Part shown: positions 1 through 8,056 of the stretch, piece by piece | Layout: each line of letters begins with the position of its first letter | Position numbering within the stretch: the stretch's first letter is position 1 | Source of the DNA: Gemmatimonadota bacterium | GTDB lineage: Bacteria > Gemmatimonadota > Gemmatimonadetes > Longimicrobiales > Gaopeijiaceae | NCBI GenBank assembly: GCA_028873825.1 | Contig: JAPPNM010000129.1 | Span: 1 to 34,352, forward strand | Direction of reading: 5' to 3' | DNA: 34,352 nucleotides | Notes under the pieces: generated by a model | Databases searched by the model: none | What the model was told of the DNA's origin: nothing | Seen by the model: only the letters and a program-made list of their open reading frames with translations | Position numbers and translations under genes: made by a program

Positions 1-215
1 GCGAAGCCCTGGAGTGGAAAAATGTATAGCAGACATTACATAGTGTAATGTATACTTTACAGTGCGGACGGGTGAATCGAAGCGGCCAGCGCGGATGCGT
101 CGCCGTTCGAATCTCGCATGGCCGCGAGCGGCCACCCCGCGGGGCTGAAACTCGCGGTGCGGAGCGGTGCTTGTTTCATAGGAATGCCGGGGGGATTTTG
201 TCCACGGGCTGCTAG
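1..215 (+). repeat. Dispersed MITE/REP-like element, copy A (truncated by window start)
   Basis: This is the right part of an element also seen at 4022-4270, 9417-9620 and 34283-34352. It contains the perfect palindrome ACATTACATAGTGTAATGT (33-51) and ends with an inverted terminus, TTTTGTCCACGGGCTGCTAG (196-215), which is the near reverse complement of the left end seen in the other copies (AGCAGTCCGTGGATAAAG). No transposase is encoded. Relative to copy B it has about 50 extra bases between the core and the right end (about 108-180). Short open frames running through it are conserved only because the DNA is. Confidence 0.85.
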
Positions 216-290
216 CGCCGGATCGCGCCGGCGCTCCATCCCCAGCCGCCCCTCCGGTGACGTTGCCGACCCACATTCCCTCGCGTCGAG

Positions 291-2756
291 TCAGCTCACC
301 GGCCGCACCCTCTTCTTCAGCACGAACAGTCCCTCCTGCATGCTGGTCACGATCACGGTTCCGCTCTCGAAATACGGGTAGTTGCTCCACGCCCCGCCGA
401 ACCCCGGCCCCTCCCCGTACGGTGCCGTGTCGAAGGCCGCGACTTCGCGCGGGTTCGCGGGATCGGAGATGTCGAGTATGTGCAAGCCGTACAGGTAGTT
501 GGCCTGGTAGGCGAAGCCGCCCTTGATGTAGAGGTTGTGCGCGCTGGCGGGGTGCGAACCCATGAACTCCCTGACGAGCACGGGGTCCTCGACGTCGCCG
601 AGGTCCCAGATGAGCGTGCGCGTGGTCTCGACGTTGCCCTGGATGACGTCGTATTCGTCGTCCTGGTAGAAGTAGCGGTGGTCGGGGGTGAGCCAGCCCT
701 GGTGGATGTAGGCCGGATTCGGCGACGACGCGCTCGACACTTCGACCGGGTTGTCCTTGTCGGTAACGTCCGCGATCTGGAAGACGCTCCCGTTGGAGTT
801 CAGGCACAGCTCGCGGCCCCGGTACCGCTCGTCGGGGCCCCGGTAAACGACGCACTGAGAATCGTGGATGGCGTCCGAGGAGCCGCAACCCGCAAACTCG
901 GGGTTCTTCGGATCCCGGATGTCGATCATGTGGAGGCCGCCGCCGCACGACTCGCCCCCGCCCCGGCTCCCCACCGCGTAGGCGAAGCCGGTCTCCTCGT
1001 TTACGACTATGTTGTGCGAACTCGCCACTTGCGTGTAGAGCGCGTCGGCTTCGAAGAGCGCGGGCACGCCGGCCGGCGAAACGTCGCGCAGGCGCGTGAG
1101 GTCGAAGACCTGCATGCCGTGCTCTCCGGCCCCGTCGGCGACGATGAAGGCGTGATCCTCGTAGGTCTTGACGTCCCGCCACAGCTGGGACGGCGGGGTG
1201 TCCGGCGTCTTGGGCAGATCGCCCACCAGCACCGGGTTCGCCGGGTCGGTGACGTCGACGAACGACGTGCCGTCGTTGCGTCCCACCAGGGCGTACTCGC
1301 GCCCGGTCTCCGGGTCGGTCCAGCCCCAGTTGTCGTTGGCGCGCACCCCCCGCGCGCGCGCCCCGGCCCTGAGCAGCGAGGGGGGGAGGTAGGCCAGCAG
1401 CTCGACGTCTTCGCAGTCGAACGGTCCCGCCCGGCCATCGGTGCAGGGGCGTTCCTCGCCGACCAGCGCGGCCATGAAGTCGGGGGCGCTCAGGAGCGTG
1501 CCCGCGTCCTCCCAGCCGTCGCCGCCGCGCTCGAAGAGGTGGACCGAGCCCGCCTGGTGGTGCATGCCGGGCGCCCCGGCGGCGACCACCCCGGCGTCCG
1601 CGACGACGAGGCCGCCGAAGCGGTCGCTCTCGACGGTCTCGGCGCGGGGGAGCCGGATGCGGCGCGGTTCGGCAGGCAGCGAACCGTCGTCGCGGGCCTC
1701 GTACACGAAGACGGAGCCGGTCTCGTAGCCGCGCGTCGTGGGTGCCCCGACCCACACGTCGTTTCCGGCGTAGGCCACCGCCGCGCCGAAGCGGTCGCCG
1801 CTCTCGCCGCTCGAAGGCGCGAGCCGTCCGTCGCCGGGGACCCACCGGGCTAGGCCCGGGTCCCAGGAATGCGTGAAGACTGCGCCGCGGCTGTCGTTCG
1901 CTCCCGGCGCCCCGACCAGCACGCCGTCGCCGGAAGCCGCGAGGGCCGACCCGAAGTTCGCGTTGGCGCCTGTGGCCGCCTCGAGCGCTCCGGCTTCCTC
2001 CCAACCCTCCTCGCCCAGGCGGAAGTGATGGACGCGGCCCGCCGCCTCGCCGTCCTCGCCCCCGGCGTTCCACCCGGGCGCCCCGACCAGCAGGCCGTGC
2101 GGGGTGAAGACGATGGCCGCGCCGAAGCGGTCGCCGCTCGCGCCGTCGGCGGGTCGCAGAATCGCGCTCCGCAGCCAGCTGCCGTCCCCGTCGCGCTCGT
2201 AGGCGTGGACGGCGCCGCGGGGGGCGGCTTCCCGCGTTCGCGGGCCCTGCCCCGGGCCGGCGCCGGTTACGCCCACCATCAGCCACTCCCCGTCGGCGGC
2301 CAGGCTCAGGCCGAAGTCGGTGCCGCAGTACCCGTCGAAGCGGCAGGAGGGCGACTCCCCGGCGATCTCCTCGTCCTCGATCGCGCCCGCGGCGCCCCAC
2401 TCCCCGCCGTCGGCGCGCTCGAAGACGTGCAGGGGGCCTCCCCGCTGGCCGACGAAGAGGGTGTTGCCGGTCCTGGCCAGCAGGGTGCCGAAGCCGTCCG
2501 CGCGCTCGGAATCGGGGGCGTGAAGGACGGCGGACTCGCGCCAGGCGCCGTCCGGCGCGCGGTAGACGTAGACCGCGCCGGGCCGGAAGGAGGTGGTGGG
2601 TTCGGCGACCAGGATCTCGTCGCGGTCGATCAGGACCGCGTGGCCGAAGGCGCCGGACTGGGCGGCGAGGGGCGGGGGGGCGGAGACGAGCGCGAGAAGA
2701 GCGAGCGCGGCGGCCGCAGGACGGGCGGGCGCACGTGTGACGGGAGTGGGGATCAT
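291..2756 (-). CDS. Secreted choice-of-anchor B-type protein (FG-GAP-like repeats + LVIVD-like propeller)
   Basis: About 821 residues. I chose ATG 2756 because AGGAG lies 5 nt upstream and it gives a clean signal peptide (Ala-rich core ending PPLAAQ); an upstream in-frame start at 2795 only adds 13 residues. The N-terminal half holds repeats of the FG-GAP/integrin-propeller kind (recurring DRFGAAV, GAPG and GSVFVYE-like strings). The C-terminal half holds repeats of the form DVTDPANPVLVG, DIRDPKNPEFAG and DISDPANPREVA, typical of LVIVD/choice-of-anchor B proteins. The family is secreted or surface-exposed; its ligand or enzymatic role is unknown. It stands alone, running toward repeat copy A, whose end is about 75 bp beyond the stop codon. 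Family assignment is from motif recognition. Confidence 0.85.
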   Translation of the reverse strand: MIPTPVTRAPARPAAAALALLALVSAPPPLAAQSGAFGHAVLIDRDEILVAEPTTSFRPGAVYVYRAPDGAWRESAVLHAPDSERADGFGTLLARTGNTLFVGQRGGPLHVFERADGGEWGAAGAIEDEEIAGESPSCRFDGYCGTDFGLSLAADGEWLMVGVTGAGPGQGPRTREAAPRGAVHAYERDGDGSWLRSAILRPADGASGDRFGAAIVFTPHGLLVGAPGWNAGGEDGEAAGRVHHFRLGEEGWEEAGALEAATGANANFGSALAASGDGVLVGAPGANDSRGAVFTHSWDPGLARWVPGDGRLAPSSGESGDRFGAAVAYAGNDVWVGAPTTRGYETGSVFVYEARDDGSLPAEPRRIRLPRAETVESDRFGGLVVADAGVVAAGAPGMHHQAGSVHLFERGGDGWEDAGTLLSAPDFMAALVGEERPCTDGRAGPFDCEDVELLAYLPPSLLRAGARARGVRANDNWGWTDPETGREYALVGRNDGTSFVDVTDPANPVLVGDLPKTPDTPPSQLWRDVKTYEDHAFIVADGAGEHGMQVFDLTRLRDVSPAGVPALFEADALYTQVASSHNIVVNEETGFAYAVGSRGGGESCGGGLHMIDIRDPKNPEFAGCGSSDAIHDSQCVVYRGPDERYRGRELCLNSNGSVFQIADVTDKDNPVEVSSASSPNPAYIHQGWLTPDHRYFYQDDEYDVIQGNVETTRTLIWDLGDVEDPVLVREFMGSHPASAHNLYIKGGFAYQANYLYGLHILDISDPANPREVAAFDTAPYGEGPGFGGAWSNYPYFESGTVIVTSMQEGLFVLKKRVRPVS

Positions 2757-2803
2757 GGCTGCTCCTGGTGGGCCGGTTCGTTCGGGAATCCGCATCGTAG
2801 CGA

Positions 2804-2910
2804 GCGGGTTCGGCGCTTGGCAACAGGCTGGCTGCGGGGGCGGTCAAGTCCGAAGTCGTGCGGGCCAACGACACGGCGGGTTCGGCACCTGGCAACGGGC
2901 TGGCTGCGGG
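2804..2910. repeat. Two 35-bp direct repeats
   Basis: Near-identical 35-bp blocks at 2804-2838 and 2876-2910 (about 32 of 35 matching; both contain GCGGGTTCGGC and end GGCTGGCTGCGGG), 72 bp apart. They lie just upstream of the secreted-protein gene that starts at 2756 and reads leftward. They could be paired regulator sites or an unrelated short duplication; the sequence does not decide. Confidence 0.6.
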
Positions 2911-3033
2911 TTCCTCACGCTATTCCGCAACCGCACCACCCTTCCCAGGGGGGATCGCTTGCCGGAACGCCCGCAACTGAGTAGCACTAGAGGGCGATGC
3001 GAGCGGGTCTGTCCACCGACCCCTTCGAAGAAG

Positions 3034-3106
3034 CTCCCGCGGCAGGACTCGAACCTGCGACCCGACGGTTAACAGCCGTCTGCTCTACCAGCTGAGCTAC
3101 GCGGGA
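3034..3106 (-). tRNA. tRNA-Asn (GTT)
   Basis: On the minus strand a complete cloverleaf can be drawn: 7-bp acceptor stem (3100-3106 with 3035-3041), D arm GCTCAGCTGGTAGAGC, anticodon stem GACGG/CCGTC around loop CTGTTAA with anticodon GTT, and T arm with GGTTCGAGTCC. Discriminator base is G. CCA is not encoded; the next bases read CTT. Confidence 0.95.
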
Positions 3107-3209
3107 TTGGGAAGAACAGCGTGGTAAAATCGCCCGGGCGGGACAGGGAGTCAACCGGAACCGGCGGGCTCGCCCGACGGCCCAGCCTTGCGGCCGACCT
3201 GGCCACGGA

Positions 3210-3617
3210 TCAATACGAGATCGACCCCAACTCCTCCCACAAGCCCCGTGGAGCGATGATCGGCAACGGCGCCTGCCGGGCGATTTCGAGGAGATCCCGG
3301 TCACCCGTCACGAGGACATCCGCTTCGCCCGCCACGGCTTCCTCAAGAACCGGGATGTCGTCCGGGTCGCACAACTCGATTCCGAGCGAAGGAGCGTCGC
3401 CAACTACGTCTCCTTCCGCGCGAAGAAACCGCTCGGCCGCCCTCACCGTGTCGTGCGGCACGCCGAACTTGTCGCGGAGAACGCGCTGCAACTCGTCGAG
3501 CACCGTCTCGCCCGCGACGAGTTGGTGTTGAGCGACGACGATCCGGAGCACATCGGCGCAGAGTCCCCGGGTCGCGAGAGCACTGACCAGGACGTTGGTA
3601 TCGAGGAAGATCCTCAA
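3210..3617 (-). CDS. PIN-domain toxin (VapC-like, COG1569 type)
   Basis: 135 residues. The N-terminus MRIFLDTNVLVSAL carries the first catalytic Asp of the PIN fold, and DVLVTGDRDLL near residue 100 carries the later acidic pair; a Glu in the ETVLDELQRVL helix is a further candidate ligand. PIN toxins are Mg2+-dependent ribonucleases that act in the cytoplasm and are neutralised by a partner antitoxin. The start overlaps the end of the upstream RHH gene by ATGA, so the pair is translationally coupled as toxin-antitoxin operons usually are. Length matches the 'putative toxin-antitoxin system toxin component, PIN family' group. The RNA target cannot be inferred. Confidence 0.88.
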   Translation of the reverse strand: MRIFLDTNVLVSALATRGLCADVLRIVVAQHQLVAGETVLDELQRVLRDKFGVPHDTVRAAERFLRAEGDVVGDAPSLGIELCDPDDIPVLEEAVAGEADVLVTGDRDLLEIARQAPLPIIAPRGLWEELGSISY

Positions 3618-3835
3618 GATATGTCGCGGAAGACATCTGCGTCGGTGAGGTAGCCTCGCGCTTCGGCGAAGGGCCCGATCCGGGCGCGAAGATCGGCCAG
3701 CCGCTCCAGGGCCAGCTGGCGCCTCAACGCCTCCCGGACGAACGAGCTCCTGCTCCGGCCGCTCCTGCGGGCGGCCAGATCCAACCGGCGCTCCATGTCC
3801 GGGTCGATCCTGATGGTCACTGCGGAAGTCTTCAT
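3614..3835 (-). CDS. RHH/CopG-like antitoxin
   Basis: 73 residues. The start (ATG 3835) gives the typical ribbon-helix-helix beginning MKTSAVTIRIDPDMERRLD, where alternating residues form the DNA-binding strand, followed by two helices (RSGRSRSSFVREALRRQLA). The C-terminal tail (GPFAEARGYLTDADVFRDIS) is the likely toxin-wrapping segment. The open frame runs further upstream into repeat copy B, but that extension has no family resemblance. It is first in the operon and overlaps the PIN toxin by 4 bp. Expected to repress its own promoter by family analogy. Confidence 0.88.
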   Translation of the reverse strand: MKTSAVTIRIDPDMERRLDLAARRSGRSRSSFVREALRRQLALERLADLRARIGPFAEARGYLTDADVFRDIS

Positions 3836-3839
3836 GTCA

Positions 3840-3870
3840 TACAATGTAGTACGTCCGCTAGCATTGCGAA
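3840..3870 (-). promoter_or_regulatory. Promoter/operator of the RHH-PIN operon
   Basis: Minus-strand -35-like TTCGCA (3865-3870), 16-nt spacer, -10-like TACATT (3843-3848), then a very short leader before ATG 3835. The -10 overlaps the small palindrome TACAATGTA (3840-3848), a plausible site for RHH autorepression. Both boxes match the sigma-70 consensus at 4 of 6 positions, so this is a candidate only. Confidence 0.4.
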
Positions 3871-4021
3871 CAGCGGTGGATCGGTGCTCCAACTCCGTCC
3901 CTGCCGAGCCAGAGGATCTCGTGAAGTGAAGTGAAACTCCACTGCGAGCGTCGGGAGTTTCGGCCCGCAGGGTGTCCGCGCGCGGCGATGAGGGCTTCGG
4001 CGGGAATCCGCCGCCCTCCCC

Positions 4022-4270
4022 TAGCAGTCCGTGGATAAAGCCGCCCGAGCACCGAGAGCGGCGAGGCGTCGGGCTGGCAAGGCGCGACGAAGGGGGAATG
4101 GCAGCGCTATTCGCCCGAGGAGCAACGCAGAGCGCAGCCTTGGAGTGGCAAAATGTATAGCAGACATTACATAGTGTAATGTATACCTTACAGCGCGGAC
4201 GGGTGAAGCGAAGCGGCCAGCCCGGATGCATCGCCGCTCGAATGCCGGGGGGATTTTGTCCACGGGCTAG
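4022..4270 (+). repeat. Dispersed MITE/REP-like element, copy B (complete)
   Basis: Best complete copy, about 249 bp. Left end TAGCAGTCCGTGGATAAAG, right end TTTTGTCCACGGGCTAG: imperfect terminal inverted repeats. The core palindrome ACATTACATAGTGTAATGT is at 4164-4182. The right end supplies the stop codon of the neighbouring minus-strand gene (complement of CTA at 4267-4269). There is no coding capacity for a transposase. Size, inverted ends and copy number fit a non-autonomous element, or an ERIC/REP-like intergenic repeat. Confidence 0.85.
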
Positions 4271-5307
4271 ACATTGAACCGCACCCGAACGATGTCCCCG
4301 TCCGCCACCACGTAATCCTTCCCCTCCACCCTAAGCATCCCCGCCTCCTTCACGGCCTGTTCCGACCCGTACTCGGCGAAACGTCCGAACGGGATGATCT
4401 CGGCGCGGATGAAGCCGCGTTCCATGTCGCTGTGAACCTGTCCGGCCGCGGCGCGCGCCACCGTTCCCCGCCGGATCGTCCAGGCGTGCACGTCCTCGCC
4501 GCCGACGGTGAAGAACGACACCAGGTCCATGAGGCCGTACGCGGTGCGGATGAAACGCGCGAGGACCGGCTCGGCCAGTCCCATGTCCTCCAGGAACTCG
4601 GCCTGGTCTTCGGGGTCCAGCAGCGCGATCTCGGCCTCTACGCTGGCCGATAGAACCATTGCGGCGCCCCCCATCCCCGCAACCTCGCCGGCGAGCCGCG
4701 GGTCCAGTTCCTCGCCGGCCCGCTCCTCCTCGACGTTCACCGCGGCCAGCAGCGGCAGGTCGCTCAGCAGCCCGAATCCCTTCAGGAACCCCCTGTGAAG
4801 TTCGGCTTCGGAGAGCAGCCGGAGCGCCTTCCCCTCGCCCAAGGTCGCGGCCATGGTCTCGAAGGCGTCGATTTCGCGCACGTCGGCCCGTTCCTTGCGC
4901 GCCCGGTCGAGGCGCCGCTCCACCACGCCCAGGTCGGCCAGCACGCACTCCTCGTGGAAGGCCCGCACGTCGCCGAGCGGGTCGGGGTTGCCTTCCAGCG
5001 CGGGGTTTACGAAGTCGCGGAGCACCAGGCAGAGGGCGTCGCGGTCCCGGATCTCCTGCAGGCCGCGCGGCGAGAGAACCCTTGGCACGCCCCCGTGTTC
5101 GCCCGGAACGTCGCGCAGGTTGATGGTCGCGTGGGTGGTCTTCTTCGGGGAGTAGACGCGGGACAGGAAGTCGACGCGCGGGTCCGGCACGCGCACAGTG
5201 CCCACCCGCACCTCGCCCCCGTAGCCGACCGGCGCGTTCAGTCCGGTCATGGCGTTGAAGAGGGTCGTCTTGCCCGAACCGGGGAAGCCGCAGAGCCCGA
5301 ATCTCAT
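4267..5307 (-). CDS. YchF/Obg-like P-loop NTPase with TGS domain
   Basis: 346 residues when started at ATG 5307, which matches the family's N-terminus (MRFGLCGFPGSGKTTLFNAM); the frame extends 30 residues upstream only via TTG. P-loop GFPGSGKTT is at about residues 7-15. The usual G4 NKxD is replaced by NVEE, the change associated with ATP rather than GTP use in YchF. The C-terminal 80 residues (RRGTVARAAAGQVHSDME... to DGDIVRVRFNV) are the TGS/DUF933 domain that contacts ribosomes in YchF. The GSGKTT loop and the DVPG string in place of DxAG suggest the YchF paralogue group rather than housekeeping YchF. No Shine-Dalgarno is evident. The stop codon lies within the end of repeat copy B. Confidence 0.85.
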   Translation of the reverse strand: MRFGLCGFPGSGKTTLFNAMTGLNAPVGYGGEVRVGTVRVPDPRVDFLSRVYSPKKTTHATINLRDVPGEHGGVPRVLSPRGLQEIRDRDALCLVLRDFVNPALEGNPDPLGDVRAFHEECVLADLGVVERRLDRARKERADVREIDAFETMAATLGEGKALRLLSEAELHRGFLKGFGLLSDLPLLAAVNVEEERAGEELDPRLAGEVAGMGGAAMVLSASVEAEIALLDPEDQAEFLEDMGLAEPVLARFIRTAYGLMDLVSFFTVGGEDVHAWTIRRGTVARAAAGQVHSDMERGFIRAEIIPFGRFAEYGSEQAVKEAGMLRVEGKDYVVADGDIVRVRFNV

Positions 5308-5674
5308 GGGGAGGGGGACTGCGGCCGGGGCGGGGGCCGGCCGGCGGCGGAGGGAGGAATCGGGGTGGTCTCCTTGCTGTTCCCGGACATGGGGCAACCC
5401 TGCTTTCGCGGCGTCATCGAAACAACGTGCATCGAACGGTCCGCCGGGGGAAGGACGGGCGTCACCCGCAACCGAGACCGGAAGGAGCCGGCGCGCCTCC
5501 GGTCCCCGAACGGGGGTTCACCGCGTCACAGGCGAGCGAACGTCAAGTTCGGTTGACTTCTGTAAAGCGCAGATTGCCGAAACGCGCGACGGGTCGGCAG
5601 CCCCCGGCGTCCGGCGCCGCGTCACGCTGACCAATGACACGTCATCACATCGCGCGGGTAGTCGCTGGACGGCC
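5308..5674. other. Gene-poor interval between YchF-like and ankyrin genes
   Basis: 367 bases without a convincing gene. It holds the 5' flank of the minus-strand NTPase gene and the 3' flank of the ankyrin gene. I see a small palindrome TGACACGTCA at about 5633-5642 but no clear promoter, terminator or RNA gene. Confidence 0.4.
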
Positions 5675-8050
5675 TCAGTTCCCCGCGGCCCGGCACGGGT
5701 TGACCACCCGGTGGCCCCTGGCTACGGCATGCAGCCACTCTTGCGGCACCTTGCCTCGCACATAGTCCGACGGGGTGCTGCCGTCGTCGTCGGGCGCGGC
5801 GGGATCGGCGCCGAGCCGCAGCAGCAGTTGGTACTTCTCTGAACTCCGGGCTGCCTCATGCAGCGGAGTGCGTCCCCCCCGGCCGCGCGCCCGCAAGTCC
5901 GCACCCGCCTGCACCAGCAGTTCCACAACCGCCGCGGACGGTCCGCGCGATGCCGCGCCGTGAAGGGGCGTCGCCCCGTCCTCCGAGCGGGCGTTCACAT
6001 CCGCCCCCCGGTCCAGCAGCACCGCCACCACGTCGGGCGCCGCGTACTTCGCAGCCTCGTGGAGCGGCGTCCTTCCAGCCTCGGCTCGCGCATTCACATC
6101 CGCCCCGGCCCGCAACAGCGCGACAATTACGTCCGGGCCGCTGTTCGCAGCGACGGCGTGGTGAAGCGGCGTCCGTCCCCCACCTGATCGCAGATTCGGG
6201 TCGGCCCCGGCGCCTGTCAGCACGGAGATCAGCGCGGGACCGCAGGCCCGGACCGCCGCCAGGTGCAACGGAGTCCCTTCCCAACCCCCCCCTGCGTTCA
6301 CACGCGCCCCCGCTTCGACCAAGGCGGCGGCCACGGCGGCGTTCGGGTTTGCCGTCGCCTCGTGCAGGGGAGCATAGTCCCACCCGTAGTCGATAAAGTA
6401 CCCCGACGCCCAGGAATTCACCTCCGCCCCCGCCTCCAGCAGGGCCGATATGATTGCGGGATCGGTGTTGTGCCGGGCCGCCCGGTGCAGGGGAGTATAA
6501 CCCCGGTTGTCGCGCGCGTTGACGTCTGCGCCCGCCCGGACCATTGCGGAAATCACGGCGGGGTCGCGGGTGAACGCCGACGCCTCGTGGAGTGGAGTGG
6601 CGCGGTCGCCGTCGCCGGTGACATCCGCGCCCCGGCGAATGCAGCCGGCAACGACATCGGCTCCGGCCCTGCGGAAGAACATTGGAGTATGCCAGCTCCC
6701 GCAACTCGTGGGATCCGGCACGTTGCCGTCTTCATCGGGGAGCGTCGCATCGGCCCCGAGCCGGATCAGCGTGTCAAAGACATCGGGTCTCCCGGCATGC
6801 AAGGCGTCGCGCAACGGGGTTCGGCCACGCTCGTCGCGTGAATCCGCGAGCGCACCGGCGCCGACAAGGAGCGAAACCAGCTCCACGGGGTCTCGTCCAG
6901 CGAGCACAGCCTCATGCAGCGGCGTCCGGCCCGCGCCGGTGGCCGCGTTCGCGTCAGCCCCGGCTTCGAGGAGCGCGGTTGCCACGCCGAACCTTCCGGA
7001 GCTCACGGCCAGATAGAGGGGTGTGGCGCCGTCGTCGTTGCGCATGTTCACGTCGGCCCCCGCCTCCAGGAGCGCGGCCACCATTTCGGACCGTCCCGCC
7101 TCTGCGGCAGGGTGGAGAGGGGTGTTGCCAGCGCGGTCCCGGGCGTTCGCCTCCGCGCCCGCCCCGGCGAGCGTCCCGATGAGCGCACGAGCCGCGCGAT
7201 TCGGCCGCTCGGCACGCACCAGGTGGTGCATCGGGGTCAGGCCGTAGTCGTCGCGGGCGTTCACCTCCGCGCCCCAATCGATGCACTCCTGCAGGGTCTC
7301 CGCTGTGGCCGAGCCGAGGAAGTCACGGCCGAGCGGCTCGCACGTGTCGGAACCGGGTTTCCGCTCCGGCGTTTCCAGTGTCTCCGGGTCGGCCCCCAGT
7401 TCCAGGAGTTCGTCGACGACCCACGCGTTGCGGGCGCGCAACGCCAGCTGCATCGGTGTCACGCCCTCGTCGTTGCGCGCGTTCATGTCGGCGCCCGCAC
7501 GCACGAGAGAAGCGGCGATCGGCCCCGCATGACCGCGAACGGACATGGCCCGCATGTGCAGCGGCGTGTCGCCGCTCCGATTGCGGGCGCGCACGTCCGC
7601 GCCCGCCGCCAGAAGCACATCGACGAGCGCACTGTCCCCCAAAGCCGCTTGATGCAGGGGTGTGTTGCCGGCTGTGTCCCTTGCGTTCACGTCGGCACCG
7701 GCCTTCAGGAGCGGGACGATGGCGGGATTCGGGAGGAGCGGGAGGTCACCATACGATATCGGGGCGAGTGGGCTCACCTTTTGGAGCGGGGTCAAGCCGG
7801 CGTTGTCCCGGGCGTCCGGGTCCGCTCCGGCCTCGAGCAGGACTTGAACCAGAGCGGGACTCCCGCCGGCCTCCACCGACATGTGAAGAGCGGTTCCCCC
7901 GCGGATGTCTCGCGCTGCCACGTCCGCCCCGGCATCGAGCAGCGCTGCCGGGACGCCGGGGTTGGCGCTGGCCGCGCCCGCCGCATGGAGAGCGGACCCA
8001 CCGCCGAGCACCCGGCACGTCGTCCCGAGAAACCGACAACCCCATGGCAA
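5675..8050 (-). CDS. Ankyrin-repeat array, downstream part (in frame with 8057-9328)
   Basis: About 791 residues of nearly continuous ankyrin repeats (recurring GRTPLHEAA and LLxAGADVNARD strings), roughly twenty units. The frame is the same as the upstream ankyrin ORF, separated only by one TAG (8057-8059) and two codons. It has no signal peptide, no Shine-Dalgarno and no ATG before residue 57 (only TTG 8050 and GTG at codon 14), so it reads as a continuation rather than an independent gene. Two degenerate Cys-containing segments interrupt the array (CEPLGRDFLGSA..ECIDWGAEV and CGSWHTPMFFRRAG..GCIRRGADV). Ankyrin arrays bind proteins; in symbionts such secreted proteins can target host factors (family knowledge). 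Either the second half of one ~1,215-residue protein or an untranslated remnant. Confidence 0.8.
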   Translation of the reverse strand: MPWGCRFLGTTCRVLGGGSALHAAGAASANPGVPAALLDAGADVAARDIRGGTALHMSVEAGGSPALVQVLLEAGADPDARDNAGLTPLQKVSPLAPISYGDLPLLPNPAIVPLLKAGADVNARDTAGNTPLHQAALGDSALVDVLLAAGADVRARNRSGDTPLHMRAMSVRGHAGPIAASLVRAGADMNARNDEGVTPMQLALRARNAWVVDELLELGADPETLETPERKPGSDTCEPLGRDFLGSATAETLQECIDWGAEVNARDDYGLTPMHHLVRAERPNRAARALIGTLAGAGAEANARDRAGNTPLHPAAEAGRSEMVAALLEAGADVNMRNDDGATPLYLAVSSGRFGVATALLEAGADANAATGAGRTPLHEAVLAGRDPVELVSLLVGAGALADSRDERGRTPLRDALHAGRPDVFDTLIRLGADATLPDEDGNVPDPTSCGSWHTPMFFRRAGADVVAGCIRRGADVTGDGDRATPLHEASAFTRDPAVISAMVRAGADVNARDNRGYTPLHRAARHNTDPAIISALLEAGAEVNSWASGYFIDYGWDYAPLHEATANPNAAVAAALVEAGARVNAGGGWEGTPLHLAAVRACGPALISVLTGAGADPNLRSGGGRTPLHHAVAANSGPDVIVALLRAGADVNARAEAGRTPLHEAAKYAAPDVVAVLLDRGADVNARSEDGATPLHGAASRGPSAAVVELLVQAGADLRARGRGGRTPLHEAARSSEKYQLLLRLGADPAAPDDDGSTPSDYVRGKVPQEWLHAVARGHRVVNPCRAAGN

Positions 8051-8056
8051 CCGAAA

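Noticed and set aside
3614-4231. A 205-residue reading of the RHH antitoxin extending into repeat copy B
   Set aside because: The extra 132 N-terminal residues come from repeat and intergenic DNA; the RHH family starts at MKTSAVTIRI and the promoter lies between.
4021-4263. Small ORFs conserved between copies of the dispersed element
   Set aside because: Conserved in several frames at once because the DNA is conserved. No start signals or protein-like composition.
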